From positions 1-26,155 of the forward strand of contig CAZVCJ010000043.1 of NCBI GenBank assembly GCA_964625745.1: a stretch of 26,155 bases of DNA, written 5' to 3'. A program made the position numbers and the translations under genes. Each line of letters starts with the position of its first letter. Position 1 is the stretch's first letter. This DNA is from CAZVCJ01 sp964625745 (GTDB lineage: Bacteria; Chloroflexota; Anaerolineae; VGOG01). Under the pieces are notes generated by a model. It saw only the letters and a list, made by a program, of their open reading frames with translations. It had not been told where the DNA came from and did not search any database. Shown here piece after piece: positions 1 through 7,627 of the stretch.

Positions 1-1
1 G

Positions 2-157
2 CCCATTATCGAGGAGTTCATGCAGCGATCTTTCGACGCGGGGGTGGACGGCATCATCCTCTGGCAATACATTCACCAGGGCTACTGTGGGGAGTTGGAC
101 TACGATCAGAATGACCCCATCTGGAAGGTGCTTCAGTCTTTCTCGATTGAACAGTGA
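2..157 (+). CDS. C-terminal fragment of a glycoside-hydrolase-like protein (partial, 5' end outside window)
   Basis: An open frame enters from the left edge and stops at TGA 155-157, giving 51 residues. The segment GVDGIILWQY followed by a DPIW motif resembles the last beta-strand and helix of (beta/alpha)8 glycoside hydrolases of the cellulase/mannanase (GH5-like) type, where a Trp in the final strand lines the sugar site. The catalytic residues would lie upstream of the window, so family and substrate cannot be set. It is followed by about 200 bases without a gene and then the ABC operon, so it is probably the last gene of its own unit. It could also belong to another TIM-barrel hydrolase family. 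Confidence 0.55.
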   Translation, partial: PIIEEFMQRSFDAGVDGIILWQYIHQGYCGELDYDQNDPIWKVLQSFSIEQ

Positions 158-329
158 ACGTCTTTCAGGAAGCCAAGGGTCAAGGGAGGATCAGTGAGGG
201 GAGCCAGGTATCAGCTTTGTTCCCCTCTTCCATTTGCCTGAGGAGTGGCCAGGCAGGGAGGGGAGCCTCTAACCAGGCCCTGTCTTTACCAGGCTTTCAT
301 CACTTCTTCATCAGGTCTTTACAAGAGTC

Positions 330-338
330 TGCTATAAT
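330..338 (+). promoter_or_regulatory. Extended -10 promoter element upstream of the ABC efflux operon
   Basis: TGC directly precedes a perfect TATAAT (333-338), forming an extended -10 (TGnTATAAT). It lies 24 bases before the ATG at 362. No good -35 hexamer is seen at 16-18 bases, which is tolerated by extended -10 promoters. The rest of 158-329 shows no convincing gene. Confidence 0.5.
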
Positions 339-361
339 AAAGCCGTGGGAAGGAGAGAGCA

Positions 362-1117
362 ATGTCTGACAAGTCACTGATCGAGATACGCGATATCACA
401 AAGATTTACCGCATGGGTGGTAATATTGAAGTTCATGCTCTGCGGGGGGTGTCATTGCAGGTGGACACAGGCGAGCTGCTGTCCATCATGGGGCCATCTG
501 GTTCCGGCAAATCCACCATGATGAACGTGCTGGGCTGCCTGGATCAGCCGACGTCAGGAGAGTATTACCTGGATGGCGTGGACGTGAAGCGGCTGAACGA
601 CAACACCCTGGCTGAGATCCGCAATCGCAAGATCGGGTTTGTGTTCCAGACCTTCAACCTGCTGCCTCGCACGACGGCTCTCCAAAACGTGGAATTGCCG
701 CTGGTCTATCGGGGCATCAGCGGGCGAGAGCGCCGGCGGCGGGTCACGGAGGCGCTGGCAATGGTGGGGTTGGAGGACCGGATTCACCACCGCCCCAATG
801 AGCTTTCTGGCGGCGAGCAGCAGCGAGTGGCCATCGCCCGCGCACTGGCTACCCAGCCGGACATCATCCTGGCCGACGAGCCGACAGGCAACCTGGACTC
901 CCGTTCCGGGGCCGAGATCGTGGCCATCTTTCAGCGATTGAATCGCGAGATGGGCATTACGGTAGCTTTTGTGACCCACGACCCCGACATCGCGGCGCAC
1001 ACGCGGCGCATCGTGCGATTGCTCGATGGCAAGATCGTGGCCGATGAGCCGGTGGAGAATCCCCTGGACGCGGAGGCAACGCTGGCGGCGGTGTTGGCAG
1101 AGAGAAATGCGGAATGA
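362..1117 (+). CDS. ABC transporter ATP-binding protein, MacB/LolD type
   Basis: This 251-residue ATPase powers the efflux or lipoprotein-type exporter encoded just downstream. Visible motifs are Walker A GPSGSGKST (about residues 44-52), the Q-loop in FVFQTFNLLP, the signature LSGGEQQRVAIARAL, Walker B IILADEPTGNLDS and the H-loop THD. The order and the NLDS wording are typical of the MacB/LolD/FtsE subgroup (type VII ABC systems), which work by mechanotransmission rather than classical transport. The ATG at 362 has a GGAAGGAGAG ribosome site at 349-358. It is the first gene of the unit with the DUF5666-like protein, adaptor and permease. The ATPase and permease are separate here, unlike E. 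coli MacB where they are fused. Confidence 0.93.
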   Translation: MSDKSLIEIRDITKIYRMGGNIEVHALRGVSLQVDTGELLSIMGPSGSGKSTMMNVLGCLDQPTSGEYYLDGVDVKRLNDNTLAEIRNRKIGFVFQTFNLLPRTTALQNVELPLVYRGISGRERRRRVTEALAMVGLEDRIHHRPNELSGGEQQRVAIARALATQPDIILADEPTGNLDSRSGAEIVAIFQRLNREMGITVAFVTHDPDIAAHTRRIVRLLDGKIVADEPVENPLDAEATLAAVLAERNAE

Positions 1118-1150
1118 GAAATGAGAAGTGAGAAGTTAGAAATGAGAAAT
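1118..1150. repeat. Short A/G-rich degenerate tandem repeat
   Basis: The spacer after the ATPase gene is made of repeated GAGAAAT / GAGAAGT words (such as ATGAGAAATGAGAAGTGAG). It is a simple-sequence stretch just ahead of the strong AGGAGGAGG ribosome site at 1152-1160. No function is evident. Confidence 0.5.
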
Positions 1151-1166
1151 TAGGAGGAGGAAATTA

Positions 1167-1628
1167 ATGAAGAAGACTTGGATCTTGGTAGCAGTAGCAT
1201 TACTCGTTGTGGCCGTAGGGGGTGGCGCCTTTTGGGCGGGGATGTCCTACGGCAAGTCTCAGGCCAGTCAGGATGTCACAGGTCTCATGCAGGAGCGGAT
1301 GAGAGCCAGGGACGGTCAGTTCCCTGGCCAAGGCATAATCACCCAGGGAACGCCGGGAGGCGCTGCGCAATTCGGCGGTGGCATCAGTGGCACCATTGAG
1401 ACCATTGAGGGCGATTCCCTGGTCATCAACACCGATGGGGGAACCGTCCGGGTGCAGACCGCCGACACCACGCTGATCGAAAAGAACATGTCCGTAGGCG
1501 TGGGGGATCTGGAGGTCGGCGAGATGGTGGTCGTATCGGGTCCTCAAAACGAGGATGGCAGCGTCACCGCCCGTTCCATCATGTCTGTACGGGCGTTTCG
1601 ACTTGATCAGTCACAAGGAGGAGAGTAA
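1167..1628 (+). CDS. Exported DUF5666-like protein of the efflux operon
   Basis: The product is 153 residues. Residues 1-27 form a signal anchor (KK, then a hydrophobic run LVAVALLVVAVGGGAFWAG). A Gly-rich linker follows (about residues 60-75), then a small beta domain, about residues 74-145, with the pattern GTIETIEGDSLVINTDGG...VGEMVVVSG...VTARSI. That pattern is characteristic of DUF5666/OB-fold-like domains. The protein would sit outside the membrane or be tethered to it. Its gene lies between the ATPase and the adaptor of a MacAB-like system, suggesting an accessory extracytoplasmic subunit. The ATG at 1167 is preceded by AGGAGGAGG at 1152-1160. No enzyme motif is visible, so the role is inferred from position only. 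Confidence 0.7.
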   Translation: MKKTWILVAVALLVVAVGGGAFWAGMSYGKSQASQDVTGLMQERMRARDGQFPGQGIITQGTPGGAAQFGGGISGTIETIEGDSLVINTDGGTVRVQTADTTLIEKNMSVGVGDLEVGEMVVVSGPQNEDGSVTARSIMSVRAFRLDQSQGGE

Positions 1629-1632
1629 TAAG

Positions 1633-3684
1633 ATGCAACGACTAAAGCGTGTGTTAAAGTGGTGGCCTGCCCTTCTGATCGTGGTTCTCGTTGCCGCAGG
1701 GGTGGTATTCGTACCAAAGTGGCGCTCAACCAGCGCCAGCGAGACTTCTGACTTGACCCAGGTGTTCACGGCGCAGCGGGGGAACCTGGTGGCGGCTATC
1801 TCTCCCACCGGGGAGGTCTACGCCCCTCGCCGGGTGGACCTGAGCTTTGACGTCAACAAAATCGAGCTGATCGAGTTGAACGTCACACCAGGACAGAAGG
1901 TGAAGGCCGGGGACGTGCTGGCCCGCATTGACCCCACCGCCCTGGAGCGAGCGGTGATCCAGGCCGAGGCCGATGTCACCGTGGCCCAGGACAACCTGGA
2001 TAAGGCCCAGAACCCTTACACCGCGCTTGATCTGACCCAGGCCAAAGTGGCAGTGGCCCAGGCAGAGGTAGCCCTGGCCGAGGCCAAGGATAACCTGGAG
2101 AAGGCGCAGGATCCTTACACTGAGCTTGATCTGACCCAGGACAAGCTGGCCGTGGCCCAGGCCGAATTAGCCCTGGCCGAGGCCAAGGATAACCTGGAGA
2201 AGGCACAGAACCCTTACACTGAGCTTGATCTGACCCAGGCCGAACTGGCGGTGGCCCAGGCCGAGGCAGACCTGGAGGACGCCAAGGACAGCCAGGAAAC
2301 TCTGCTCAACCCCGACCTTGAGGTAGCCCAGATCGCTGTCCGCGATGCGACTGCAAACCTGGAAAGTGCCAAAAGCCAATTGGTCGTGGTCCAAAATAAC
2401 CCGGACAACGCGGCTAAACTTCGGACCCTCGAGGCTGAAGCAGATTGGTATCGGAACAACTACTGGGAGGCCCAGCAAAAGTTTGAGAACGGAAAGATCG
2501 ACCAGCAAAAGCTTGACCAGGAGTACAGTAACATGTTGGCTGCCGAGGAGAGACTGACCTCCGCTCGCGCCCAGGCTGAATCATCCCTCGCCAGTGCTCA
2601 GAACAGGGTCACCCAGGCTGAGGAGACGTTGCAGGACGCCCAGAAGAACCTGGCCGAACTCCAAGGCGGCCCCACCGCTTTGGAGCTAACCAGGGCCGAG
2701 ACTAAAGTGACCCAGGCCGAGTACACCCTGGCCAAAGCTCAGGAGAACCTGGCCGAGATCGAAGCTGGCCCCGATCCTTCGGAGGTGACCCGGGCTGAGA
2801 CCCAGGTGGCCCAGGCGGAGTACAACCTGGCCAAAGGTCAGGAAACCCTGGCCGACATCGAAGCTGGTTCCGATCCTTCTGAAGTGACCCGCGCCGAGGC
2901 CCAGGTAGCTCAGGCCGAGTACAACCTGGCCAAGGCCCAGGACACCCTGGCCAAAACCGAGGCCGGCCCCGACCCCAAGGAGATCGAGGTGGCCCAGGCC
3001 AGGGTCATCAGCGCCCAGGCGAATCTGGAAGGGGCCCAGGCCGCGTTAGAGGCAGCGACGATGGTTGCTCCCTTTGACGGTACGATCATCTCAGTGGGAG
3101 CCGAGAAGGGTGATTTGGTCTCGTCTAACGCCATCGTGGTCACCCTGGCCGACCTGACGAACCTGCGGGTGTTAGCCATCGTGGACGAGACCGACATCAG
3201 TAATGTGGAGATCGGCCAGGAGGTGGAGGCTACTTTCGACGCCTTTCCCGGCCTCAGCTTCTTGGGCCAGGTACTGGAGGTGCCATTGCAAGGGACACTC
3301 TCGCAGAACGTCCTGACCTACGAGGTGCCTGTCAGCCTGGAGGGGGCGGAGGGCGTGGCCCTCAAGACGGGCATGACCGCTAACCTCAACATCGTGGTGG
3401 GGCGGCGCGAGAACGCCCTGTTGGTGCCGGCTATGGCCGTGCAGCAGAGCGAAGAGGGCCCCGTGGTGATGGTGCAGGACACGCCACAGGGGACAGCCGT
3501 AGCGACGCCGGTGCAGGTGGGGTTGAGCGACGGCACGTACGTCGAAATCGTGTCGGGGTTGATCGAAGGGGATCGCGTGGTGGTCGAGTACCAGGCTACG
3601 CAGGAGCAATTTCCTGGCTTTGTTGGGGGTGGTGGCATCATCTCCGGCGGCGGGAGGGAGATGAGGGTGGAGATAGGGCCATGA
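1633..3684 (+). CDS. Membrane-fusion (HlyD/MacA-type) adaptor with an expanded repetitive coiled coil
   Basis: This is the periplasmic/extracytoplasmic adaptor of the ABC efflux unit, 683 residues from the ATG at 1633. That start has AAGGAGGAG just upstream; an in-frame TTG at 1555 inside the previous gene is unlikely. The order is an N-terminal membrane segment (about residues 9-28), the first half of the lipoyl/barrel-sandwich domain (VTPGQKVKAGDVLARID), a very long helical hairpin, the second half-motif (APFDGTIISVGAEKGDLV), then beta-barrel and membrane-proximal domains. Usual MacA/HlyD proteins are 370-480 residues. The excess is in the hairpin, built of 33-residue repeats in two blocks. 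It ends ATGA, overlapping the permease start, which implies translational coupling. Confidence 0.9.
   Translation: MQRLKRVLKWWPALLIVVLVAAGVVFVPKWRSTSASETSDLTQVFTAQRGNLVAAISPTGEVYAPRRVDLSFDVNKIELIELNVTPGQKVKAGDVLARIDPTALERAVIQAEADVTVAQDNLDKAQNPYTALDLTQAKVAVAQAEVALAEAKDNLEKAQDPYTELDLTQDKLAVAQAELALAEAKDNLEKAQNPYTELDLTQAELAVAQAEADLEDAKDSQETLLNPDLEVAQIAVRDATANLESAKSQLVVVQNNPDNAAKLRTLEAEADWYRNNYWEAQQKFENGKIDQQKLDQEYSNMLAAEERLTSARAQAESSLASAQNRVTQAEETLQDAQKNLAELQGGPTALELTRAETKVTQAEYTLAKAQENLAEIEAGPDPSEVTRAETQVAQAEYNLAKGQETLADIEAGSDPSEVTRAEAQVAQAEYNLAKAQDTLAKTEAGPDPKEIEVAQARVISAQANLEGAQAALEAATMVAPFDGTIISVGAEKGDLVSSNAIVVTLADLTNLRVLAIVDETDISNVEIGQEVEATFDAFPGLSFLGQVLEVPLQGTLSQNVLTYEVPVSLEGAEGVALKTGMTANLNIVVGRRENALLVPAMAVQQSEEGPVVMVQDTPQGTAVATPVQVGLSDGTYVEIVSGLIEGDRVVVEYQATQEQFPGFVGGGGIISGGGREMRVEIGP
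2020..2985 (+). repeat. Two blocks of 99-bp (33-residue) coding repeats in the adaptor coiled coil
   Basis: Block 1 (about 2022-2280) repeats a unit starting LDLTQ and ending KAQ(N/D)PYTE. Block 2 (about 2685-2985) repeats units running from TRAE to AG(P/S)DP. Both have a 33-codon period and are similar at the DNA level (repeated ctggccgaggccaaggataa words). They extend the helical hairpin that sets the length of the adaptor. Confidence 0.8.
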
Positions 3685-4910
3685 ACGTTATAGCAAGCGT
3701 GCAGGTGGCCTTGCGGTCACTGGTTGCCAATAAGTTGCGTTCCGGGCTGACGATGCTGGGCATTATCATCGGCGTGGCGGCGGTCATCTCCCTGGTGGCC
3801 GTCGGTGCCGGCGCCCAGGCCCAGGTGGCGGAGCGGTTTGAGAGCCTGGGCGCCAACATGCTGACCATCTCGCCGGGAGCGATGTTCTTCCGGGGCAGAT
3901 CCTTCGGGAGCGCCAGCGCCGCGAGCCTGACCAACGACGATGTGGAGGCCATCGCTTCCCTGGCCACTTCCATATCTGCCATTGCGCCTGAGTACTCAGC
4001 ACGGGGTCAACAGGTGGCCTACAGTGGTGAGAACTACCAGACGACGGTGCTGGGGGTCACTCCGGAGTACCTGACGGTGGCCAACTGTCAAATTGAACGA
4101 GGGCGCTTCATTGAGAGTCTGGACCTCACCAACCGCGCCAAGGTGGTCGTTCTGGGGGCGACAGTGGTGGAGGAGCTTTTGGGGGATCTGGTTGACCCCC
4201 TGGGCAAGACGGTCAAGATCAACCGCCAGAACTATCAGGTCGTGGGCATCATGGCCGCCAAGGGGAGCACTGGTTTCCAGAGCGCGGACGACCAGGTGTT
4301 CATCCCTTTGAGCACGGCGCAGCTCAAGTTTGGCGGTGCGGGCAACACGTCGTTGGGGAACATCAGCGTGCAGGTGACCTCGGCGGACCAGATGGAGCGG
4401 GCCCAGGCCGAGTTGGCCGCTATCCTGCGGGCCAGCCATGGCCGGACATCGAGTCAAGCCGATGACTTTACCATCCAGAATGCGACGCAGATGGTGGAGA
4501 CGGTGCAAGCGACCATGGGGACCTTTACCGTGCTTCTAGGCAGCATCGCCGGGATTTCCCTTTTGGTAGGAGGTATCGGCGTGATGAACATCATGCTGGT
4601 TTCGGTGACGGAACGGACGCGAGAGATCGGCATCCGCAAGGCAGTGGGAGCCAAGCGGCGGGACATCATGACCCAATTCCTGGTGGAGGCCATAGCGCTA
4701 ACTTTGCTAGGAGGGCTGGTCGGCGTCCTGGCGGGCTACGGCGGCGCGCAGGTGGTCGCCCCTCTGATGGGGAGCACTCGCGCCCTGGTCACCCCCGACA
4801 GCGTGATCATGGCCTTGAGCGTGTCCATCGCCGTGGGCCTCTTCTTCGGCCTCTATCCTGCCAGCCGAGCCGCTACACTGCATCCCATTGATGCGCTGCG
4901 GTACGAGTAA
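3681..4910 (+). CDS. ABC transporter permease, MacB/FtsX type
   Basis: This 409-residue permease has a MacB_PCD-type extracytoplasmic domain after the first membrane helix (about residues 20-43, near LRSGLTMLGIIIGVAAVISLVAVGAGA). The C-terminal FtsX domain has three further helices (about residues 278-300, 332-360, 370-395). Hallmarks are the start LRSLVANKLRSGLTMLGIIIGV, the segment IGGIGVMNIMLVSVTERTREIGIRKAVGA before the last helices, and the tail PASRAATLHPIDALRYE. It starts inside the stop of the adaptor gene (ATGA, 3681-3684). With the ATPase and adaptor it should form a tripartite-like MacAB pump. The substrate (peptide, antibiotic, lipid or siderophore) is not deducible. Confidence 0.92.
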   Translation: MNVIASVQVALRSLVANKLRSGLTMLGIIIGVAAVISLVAVGAGAQAQVAERFESLGANMLTISPGAMFFRGRSFGSASAASLTNDDVEAIASLATSISAIAPEYSARGQQVAYSGENYQTTVLGVTPEYLTVANCQIERGRFIESLDLTNRAKVVVLGATVVEELLGDLVDPLGKTVKINRQNYQVVGIMAAKGSTGFQSADDQVFIPLSTAQLKFGGAGNTSLGNISVQVTSADQMERAQAELAAILRASHGRTSSQADDFTIQNATQMVETVQATMGTFTVLLGSIAGISLLVGGIGVMNIMLVSVTERTREIGIRKAVGAKRRDIMTQFLVEAIALTLLGGLVGVLAGYGGAQVVAPLMGSTRALVTPDSVIMALSVSIAVGLFFGLYPASRAATLHPIDALRYE

Positions 4911-5225
4911 CTTGTATACTGCTCAAACAGCTCTATACCCTGTTGTTGAAGGGCGTCCTCGCCCCGATTTCGTGGCCGAACCACCTTTGGGCGGGGCGGG
5001 GACGCCCTTTAGTAGCAGTTTTGAGTTCGCGGGCTTCGTCGGAGCTCAGCCGAACGGCGTGGGAACTCGCTCTGCTCAGAATTTGGATCCTGCTGGGTCT
5101 ACAGAGCTCGGGGCACCTGAGCACCGGGAGAACAGCCTGGGCCTCAGTCAGTTGATGGTTTTCGGCTCTGGGGTAATGGGAACGGGAGTACACCGGAGAC
5201 GCGATTTGTTTGGTGCGGAGTGAAC
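4911..5225. other. Spacer between the efflux genes and the two-component system
   Basis: There is no convincing gene here. It contains the GC-rich hairpin listed separately and a GC-rich stretch (about 5030-5065) with the word GGAGCTCAGCCGAAC, which may be a decayed member of the GAGC/CGAAGG repeat family seen elsewhere. A weak candidate promoter for the response regulator is TTGATG (5152-5157), 16 bases, TAATGG (5174-5179). Open frames crossing it lack ribosome sites and family features. Confidence 0.4.
4951..5010 (+). terminator. GC-rich hairpin after the permease gene, terminator-like
   Basis: The 15-base arms GGGCGTCCTCGCCCC (4951-4965) and GGGGCGGGGACGCCC (4993-5007) pair fully with one G-T wobble and are followed by only TTT. 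The 27-base loop holds a small GTGG/CCAC hairpin (4972-4984). The long loop and short T-tract make it a weak intrinsic terminator. It could act as a transcript-stabilising hairpin or attenuator between the pump and the regulators. Confidence 0.45.
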
Positions 5226-5924
5226 GTGGCCAGAACCAAAATCTTAGTAGTAGACGATGATCGAAAGATCGTAGACCTGGTGCGGGCCTATCTGGAGAAG
5301 GATGGCTACCGGGTGCTGACCGCTTACGACGGCTTGCAGGCCCTGGAGCTGGCCCGTCAGAAGCAGGTGGGCCTCTTGGTCCTGGACCTCATGCTGCCGG
5401 GCATAGATGGGCTCGATATTTGCCGTCTCCTGCGAGGCGAGGGCAACAAGGTGCCCATCATCATGCTCACGGCCAAGACCACCGAAGCGGACAAGCTCAT
5501 CGGGCTGGACCTGGGGGCTGACGACTACGTGACCAAGCCCTTCAGCCCCCGCGAGTTGCTGGCCAGGGTGCGGGCGGTGCTGCGTCGAGTCAGCGAGGGG
5601 GAGTACGAAGGTCCCTCAGAGGTGCGTTTTGACGATCTGCTGGTGGACTTCGTTCGCCACCAGGTTCAGGTAGGGGGAAAGCCTGTCGGTCTTACCCCTA
5701 CTGAGTTCAAGCTGCTGGAGGTGCTCATCAGGGAGCCGGGGCGGGCCTTCAGCCGGCTGGAGCTACTGGACCTGGTCTTCGGCTACGACTTCGAGGGGTT
5801 CGAGCGCACGATAGACGTCCACGTGATGAACCTGCGCCAGAAGATCGAGCCGGACCGCAAGAACCCGACCTATATCAAGACCGTCTACGGCATGGGCTAC
5901 AAATTCGCTGAGGGGCAAGATTAA
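5226..5924 (+). CDS. Two-component response regulator, OmpR/PhoB family
   Basis: The receiver domain spans residues 1-120, with acidic residues D10-D12, phosphoacceptor D54 in LVLDLMLPGIDG, the conserved Thr in MLTAK and Lys in VTKPFSPREL. A winged-helix DNA-binding domain (about residues 135-230) carries the family signature LTPTEFKLLEVL and DVHVMNLRQKIEPD...IKTVYGMGYKF. The length (232 residues) is normal. GTG at 5226 is preferred because GGAG lies five bases upstream; another in-frame GTG sits at 5220. It is followed one base later by its sensor kinase. Because it follows the efflux genes on the same strand, it probably controls the pump in response to an envelope signal, as in BceRS/LiaRS-like arrangements. 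That link is inference. Confidence 0.92.
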   Translation: MARTKILVVDDDRKIVDLVRAYLEKDGYRVLTAYDGLQALELARQKQVGLLVLDLMLPGIDGLDICRLLRGEGNKVPIIMLTAKTTEADKLIGLDLGADDYVTKPFSPRELLARVRAVLRRVSEGEYEGPSEVRFDDLLVDFVRHQVQVGGKPVGLTPTEFKLLEVLIREPGRAFSRLELLDLVFGYDFEGFERTIDVHVMNLRQKIEPDRKNPTYIKTVYGMGYKFAEGQD

Positions 5925-5925
5925 G

Positions 5926-7269
5926 ATGTTGTTCCACAGTTTGCGCTTTCGGGTGCTCGTGGCGTTGATCCTGGTGATCGTAGTGGCTGTGGGAGTGGTG
6001 GCTTTCTTGGCCAGCCGGGTCACCATCGGCGAGTTTCAGCGCTATGTAGAGCGCGGCGGGATGATTCGTCACCAGCGGTTCGAGGTGTTTCTGGCCGGGT
6101 ACTACATGCAGAACCGAAATTGGTCTGGCGTTCAACCCCTGGTGGAGCAGATGGGACAGATAACGGGGGAGCGGGTCGTCCTGACCGATGGAGAGGGGCA
6201 GGTCGTCGCTGACTCCGCTGAAAAGCTAGTAGGGCAGACTGTGGCCCGGGACTGGACTGAACCGGTTGCTTCTATCCTCGACCGTGGGGTGCCGGTGGGC
6301 GCTGTCTATGTCAATCCTCTAGGCCCGGCTGATGATCCTCAGAGAGAGGCATTCTTAGCTGGCATCAACCGCGCCTTGCTGCTGGCTGCTGGGGCTGCTG
6401 GCCTGGCTGCTGTGCTTCTCACCCTGGGCCTTTCGCGCCGCATCCTGAGGCCGGTGGAGGCCTTGACGGCCGCCGCCCGGCGGATGGAGAGGGGTGACCT
6501 GAGCCAGCGGGTGGAGGTGCAATCCGAGGACGAGATCGGTGAGCTGGCCCAGGCCTTCAACGCCATGGCCAACGGGCTGACCCGGCTCGAAGACCTGCGC
6601 CGCAATATGGTGAGCGACGTGGCCCACGATCTGCGCACCCCCCTGTCCAATATCCGGGGCTATCTGGAGGCCCTGCAGGACGGCGTAGTTGAGCCGAAGC
6701 GGGAAGTCGTTGATTCCCTCCACGAAGAGGCCATGCTTCTGACCCGCTTGGTGGACGATCTGCAGGAGCTGGCTCTGGCCGAAGCAGGGCAGCTCAGGCT
6801 GAAATGCCAATCGGTGGCTCCGGCCGACCTGGTGAATAAAGCCACGGACGCTGCCCGCGCCCAGGCGGCAGCCAAGGGTATTGCCTTGCAGGCTGACCTG
6901 CCGGAGGATCTCCCCCTGGTGAACGTTGATCCCCAGCGGATCGGGCAGGTATTAGGCAACCTGTTGAGCAATGCCCTGACCCACACGCCCTCAGGCGGGC
7001 AGGTCATCGTCACGGCCAAGGCGAGGGAATCGGAGGTCGAGCTCAGCATCAGTGACACCGGCGAGGGCATCCCCCCTGAGCACCTACCCTACATCTTCGA
7101 GCGCTTCTATCGGGCCGACAAGTCGCGATCGCGGGCCACGGGTGGAACGGGGCTGGGGCTGGCCATCGCCAGGCAACTGGTGGAGGCCCACGGTGGGCGG
7201 ATCGAGGTGGAAAGCGAAGTTGGGCAGGGAGCCGCCTTCACCTTCACCCTGCCGGTGGCCGGGGACTGA
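5926..7269 (+). CDS. Membrane sensor histidine kinase
   Basis: The 447-residue kinase partners with the response regulator ending at 5924. It has a first membrane helix (about residues 8-28), an extracytoplasmic sensor loop of about 115 residues, and a second helix (about 146-167). A HAMP linker (RRILRPVEALTAAARRMERGDLSQRV) follows, then a HisKA domain with the phospho-accepting H234 in VAHDLRTPLSN. The HATPase domain has an N-box (GNLLSNALTHTP), a G1 box (DTGEGIP), an F-box (IFERFYR) and a G2 box (GTGLGLAIARQLVEAHGG). It starts at ATG 5926 with GAGGGG upstream. The sensor loop shows no family I recognise, so the signal is unknown. Transcription ends at the strong terminator at 7292. Confidence 0.93.
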   Translation: MLFHSLRFRVLVALILVIVVAVGVVAFLASRVTIGEFQRYVERGGMIRHQRFEVFLAGYYMQNRNWSGVQPLVEQMGQITGERVVLTDGEGQVVADSAEKLVGQTVARDWTEPVASILDRGVPVGAVYVNPLGPADDPQREAFLAGINRALLLAAGAAGLAAVLLTLGLSRRILRPVEALTAAARRMERGDLSQRVEVQSEDEIGELAQAFNAMANGLTRLEDLRRNMVSDVAHDLRTPLSNIRGYLEALQDGVVEPKREVVDSLHEEAMLLTRLVDDLQELALAEAGQLRLKCQSVAPADLVNKATDAARAQAAAKGIALQADLPEDLPLVNVDPQRIGQVLGNLLSNALTHTPSGGQVIVTAKARESEVELSISDTGEGIPPEHLPYIFERFYRADKSRSRATGGTGLGLAIARQLVEAHGGRIEVESEVGQGAAFTFTLPVAGD

Positions 7270-7291
7270 CCCTGGTCGGCAGAGACAGACG

Positions 7292-7327
7292 CCCCTCGAA
7301 TGCCATTTGGCAAGCGAGGGGTTTTTT
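7292..7327 (+). terminator. Rho-independent terminator after the sensor kinase
   Basis: The outer stem CCCCTCG (7292-7298) pairs with CGAGGGG (7315-7321). An inner stem TGCCA (7301-7305) pairs with TGGCA (7308-7312). A T6 run follows at 7322-7327. This is a textbook intrinsic terminator closing the regulator operon. Confidence 0.93.
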
Positions 7328-7330
7328 GTT

Positions 7331-7355
7331 GCGGTGTCCTGAGCCTGTCGAAGGA
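7331..7355 (+). repeat. GAGC/CGAAGG-type dispersed repeat, copy 1
   Basis: The core TCCTGAGCCTGTCGAAGGA, preceded by GCGGTG, matches the reverse complement of 23533-23560 at 22 of 25 positions by eye. It is the same family as copies at 22922, 24354 and, more divergent, 19237. The ends are complementary (CCT/AGG), so it can fold as a small hairpin. Confidence 0.8.
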
Positions 7356-7356
7356 G

Positions 7357-7536
7357 AGAACACAGATTGGCAGGATTAACGGATCAGGAGATTGGAAGTT
7401 GGAGAACGCGGATTGCTAGGATTAACGGATCAGGAGATTGGAAGTTGGATAACGCGGATTGCTAGAATTAACGGATCAAGTGGCGTGGGTTGAGACGAAA
7501 GAGGAAGAATCCGCAAATCCTGCACATCCGTGTTCT
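7357..7536. repeat. Repeat island: 46-bp tandem repeat inside a 21-bp inverted repeat
   Basis: Two full 46-base copies (7359-7404 and 7405-7450) and a partial third (7451-7478) share the words GGATTAACGGATCA and GATTGGAAGTTGG. The outer ends 7357-7377 and 7516-7536 are inverted repeats matching at 18 of 21 positions (AGAACAC...GCAGGATT against its complement). No coding potential is seen. It looks like a decayed palindromic intergenic element. Confidence 0.75.
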
Positions 7537-7555
7537 AAACCCACGGCAACCCCAT

Positions 7556-7583
7556 TTGACAGATTGTGATATTACGCTATAAT
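7556..7583 (+). promoter_or_regulatory. Near-perfect sigma70-type promoter of the arsR operon
   Basis: TTGACA (7556-7561), a 16-base spacer, and TATAAT (7578-7583) form a consensus promoter. It is the only strong promoter before the ArsR-to-ArsG gene run, whose genes are separated by at most a few bases, so it probably drives the whole set. Such a strong promoter fits a unit held off by a repressor. Confidence 0.85.
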
Positions 7584-7605
7584 TATATTCGATTATCCTA
7601 ATATA
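7584..7605. promoter_or_regulatory. Likely ArsR operator (22-bp inverted repeat at the transcription start)
   Basis: TATATT (7584-7589) and AATATA (7600-7605) are perfect inverted repeats with a 10-base spacer. The site starts immediately after the -10 box and so covers the expected transcription start. ArsR/SmtB repressors typically bind AT-rich imperfect palindromes in exactly this position. Assignment to the ArsR encoded at 7628 is inference. Confidence 0.6.
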
Positions 7606-7627
7606 GTTTAGAAGGGATGGGTGGGAT

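Noticed and set aside
4888..5223. 111-codon frame between the permease and the response regulator
   Set aside because: Overlaps the permease end, covers the hairpin, and has no ribosome site or family resemblance.
7359..7478. Possible CRISPR array
   Set aside because: The copies are directly adjacent 46-base tandem units with no unique spacers and only 2.6 copies.
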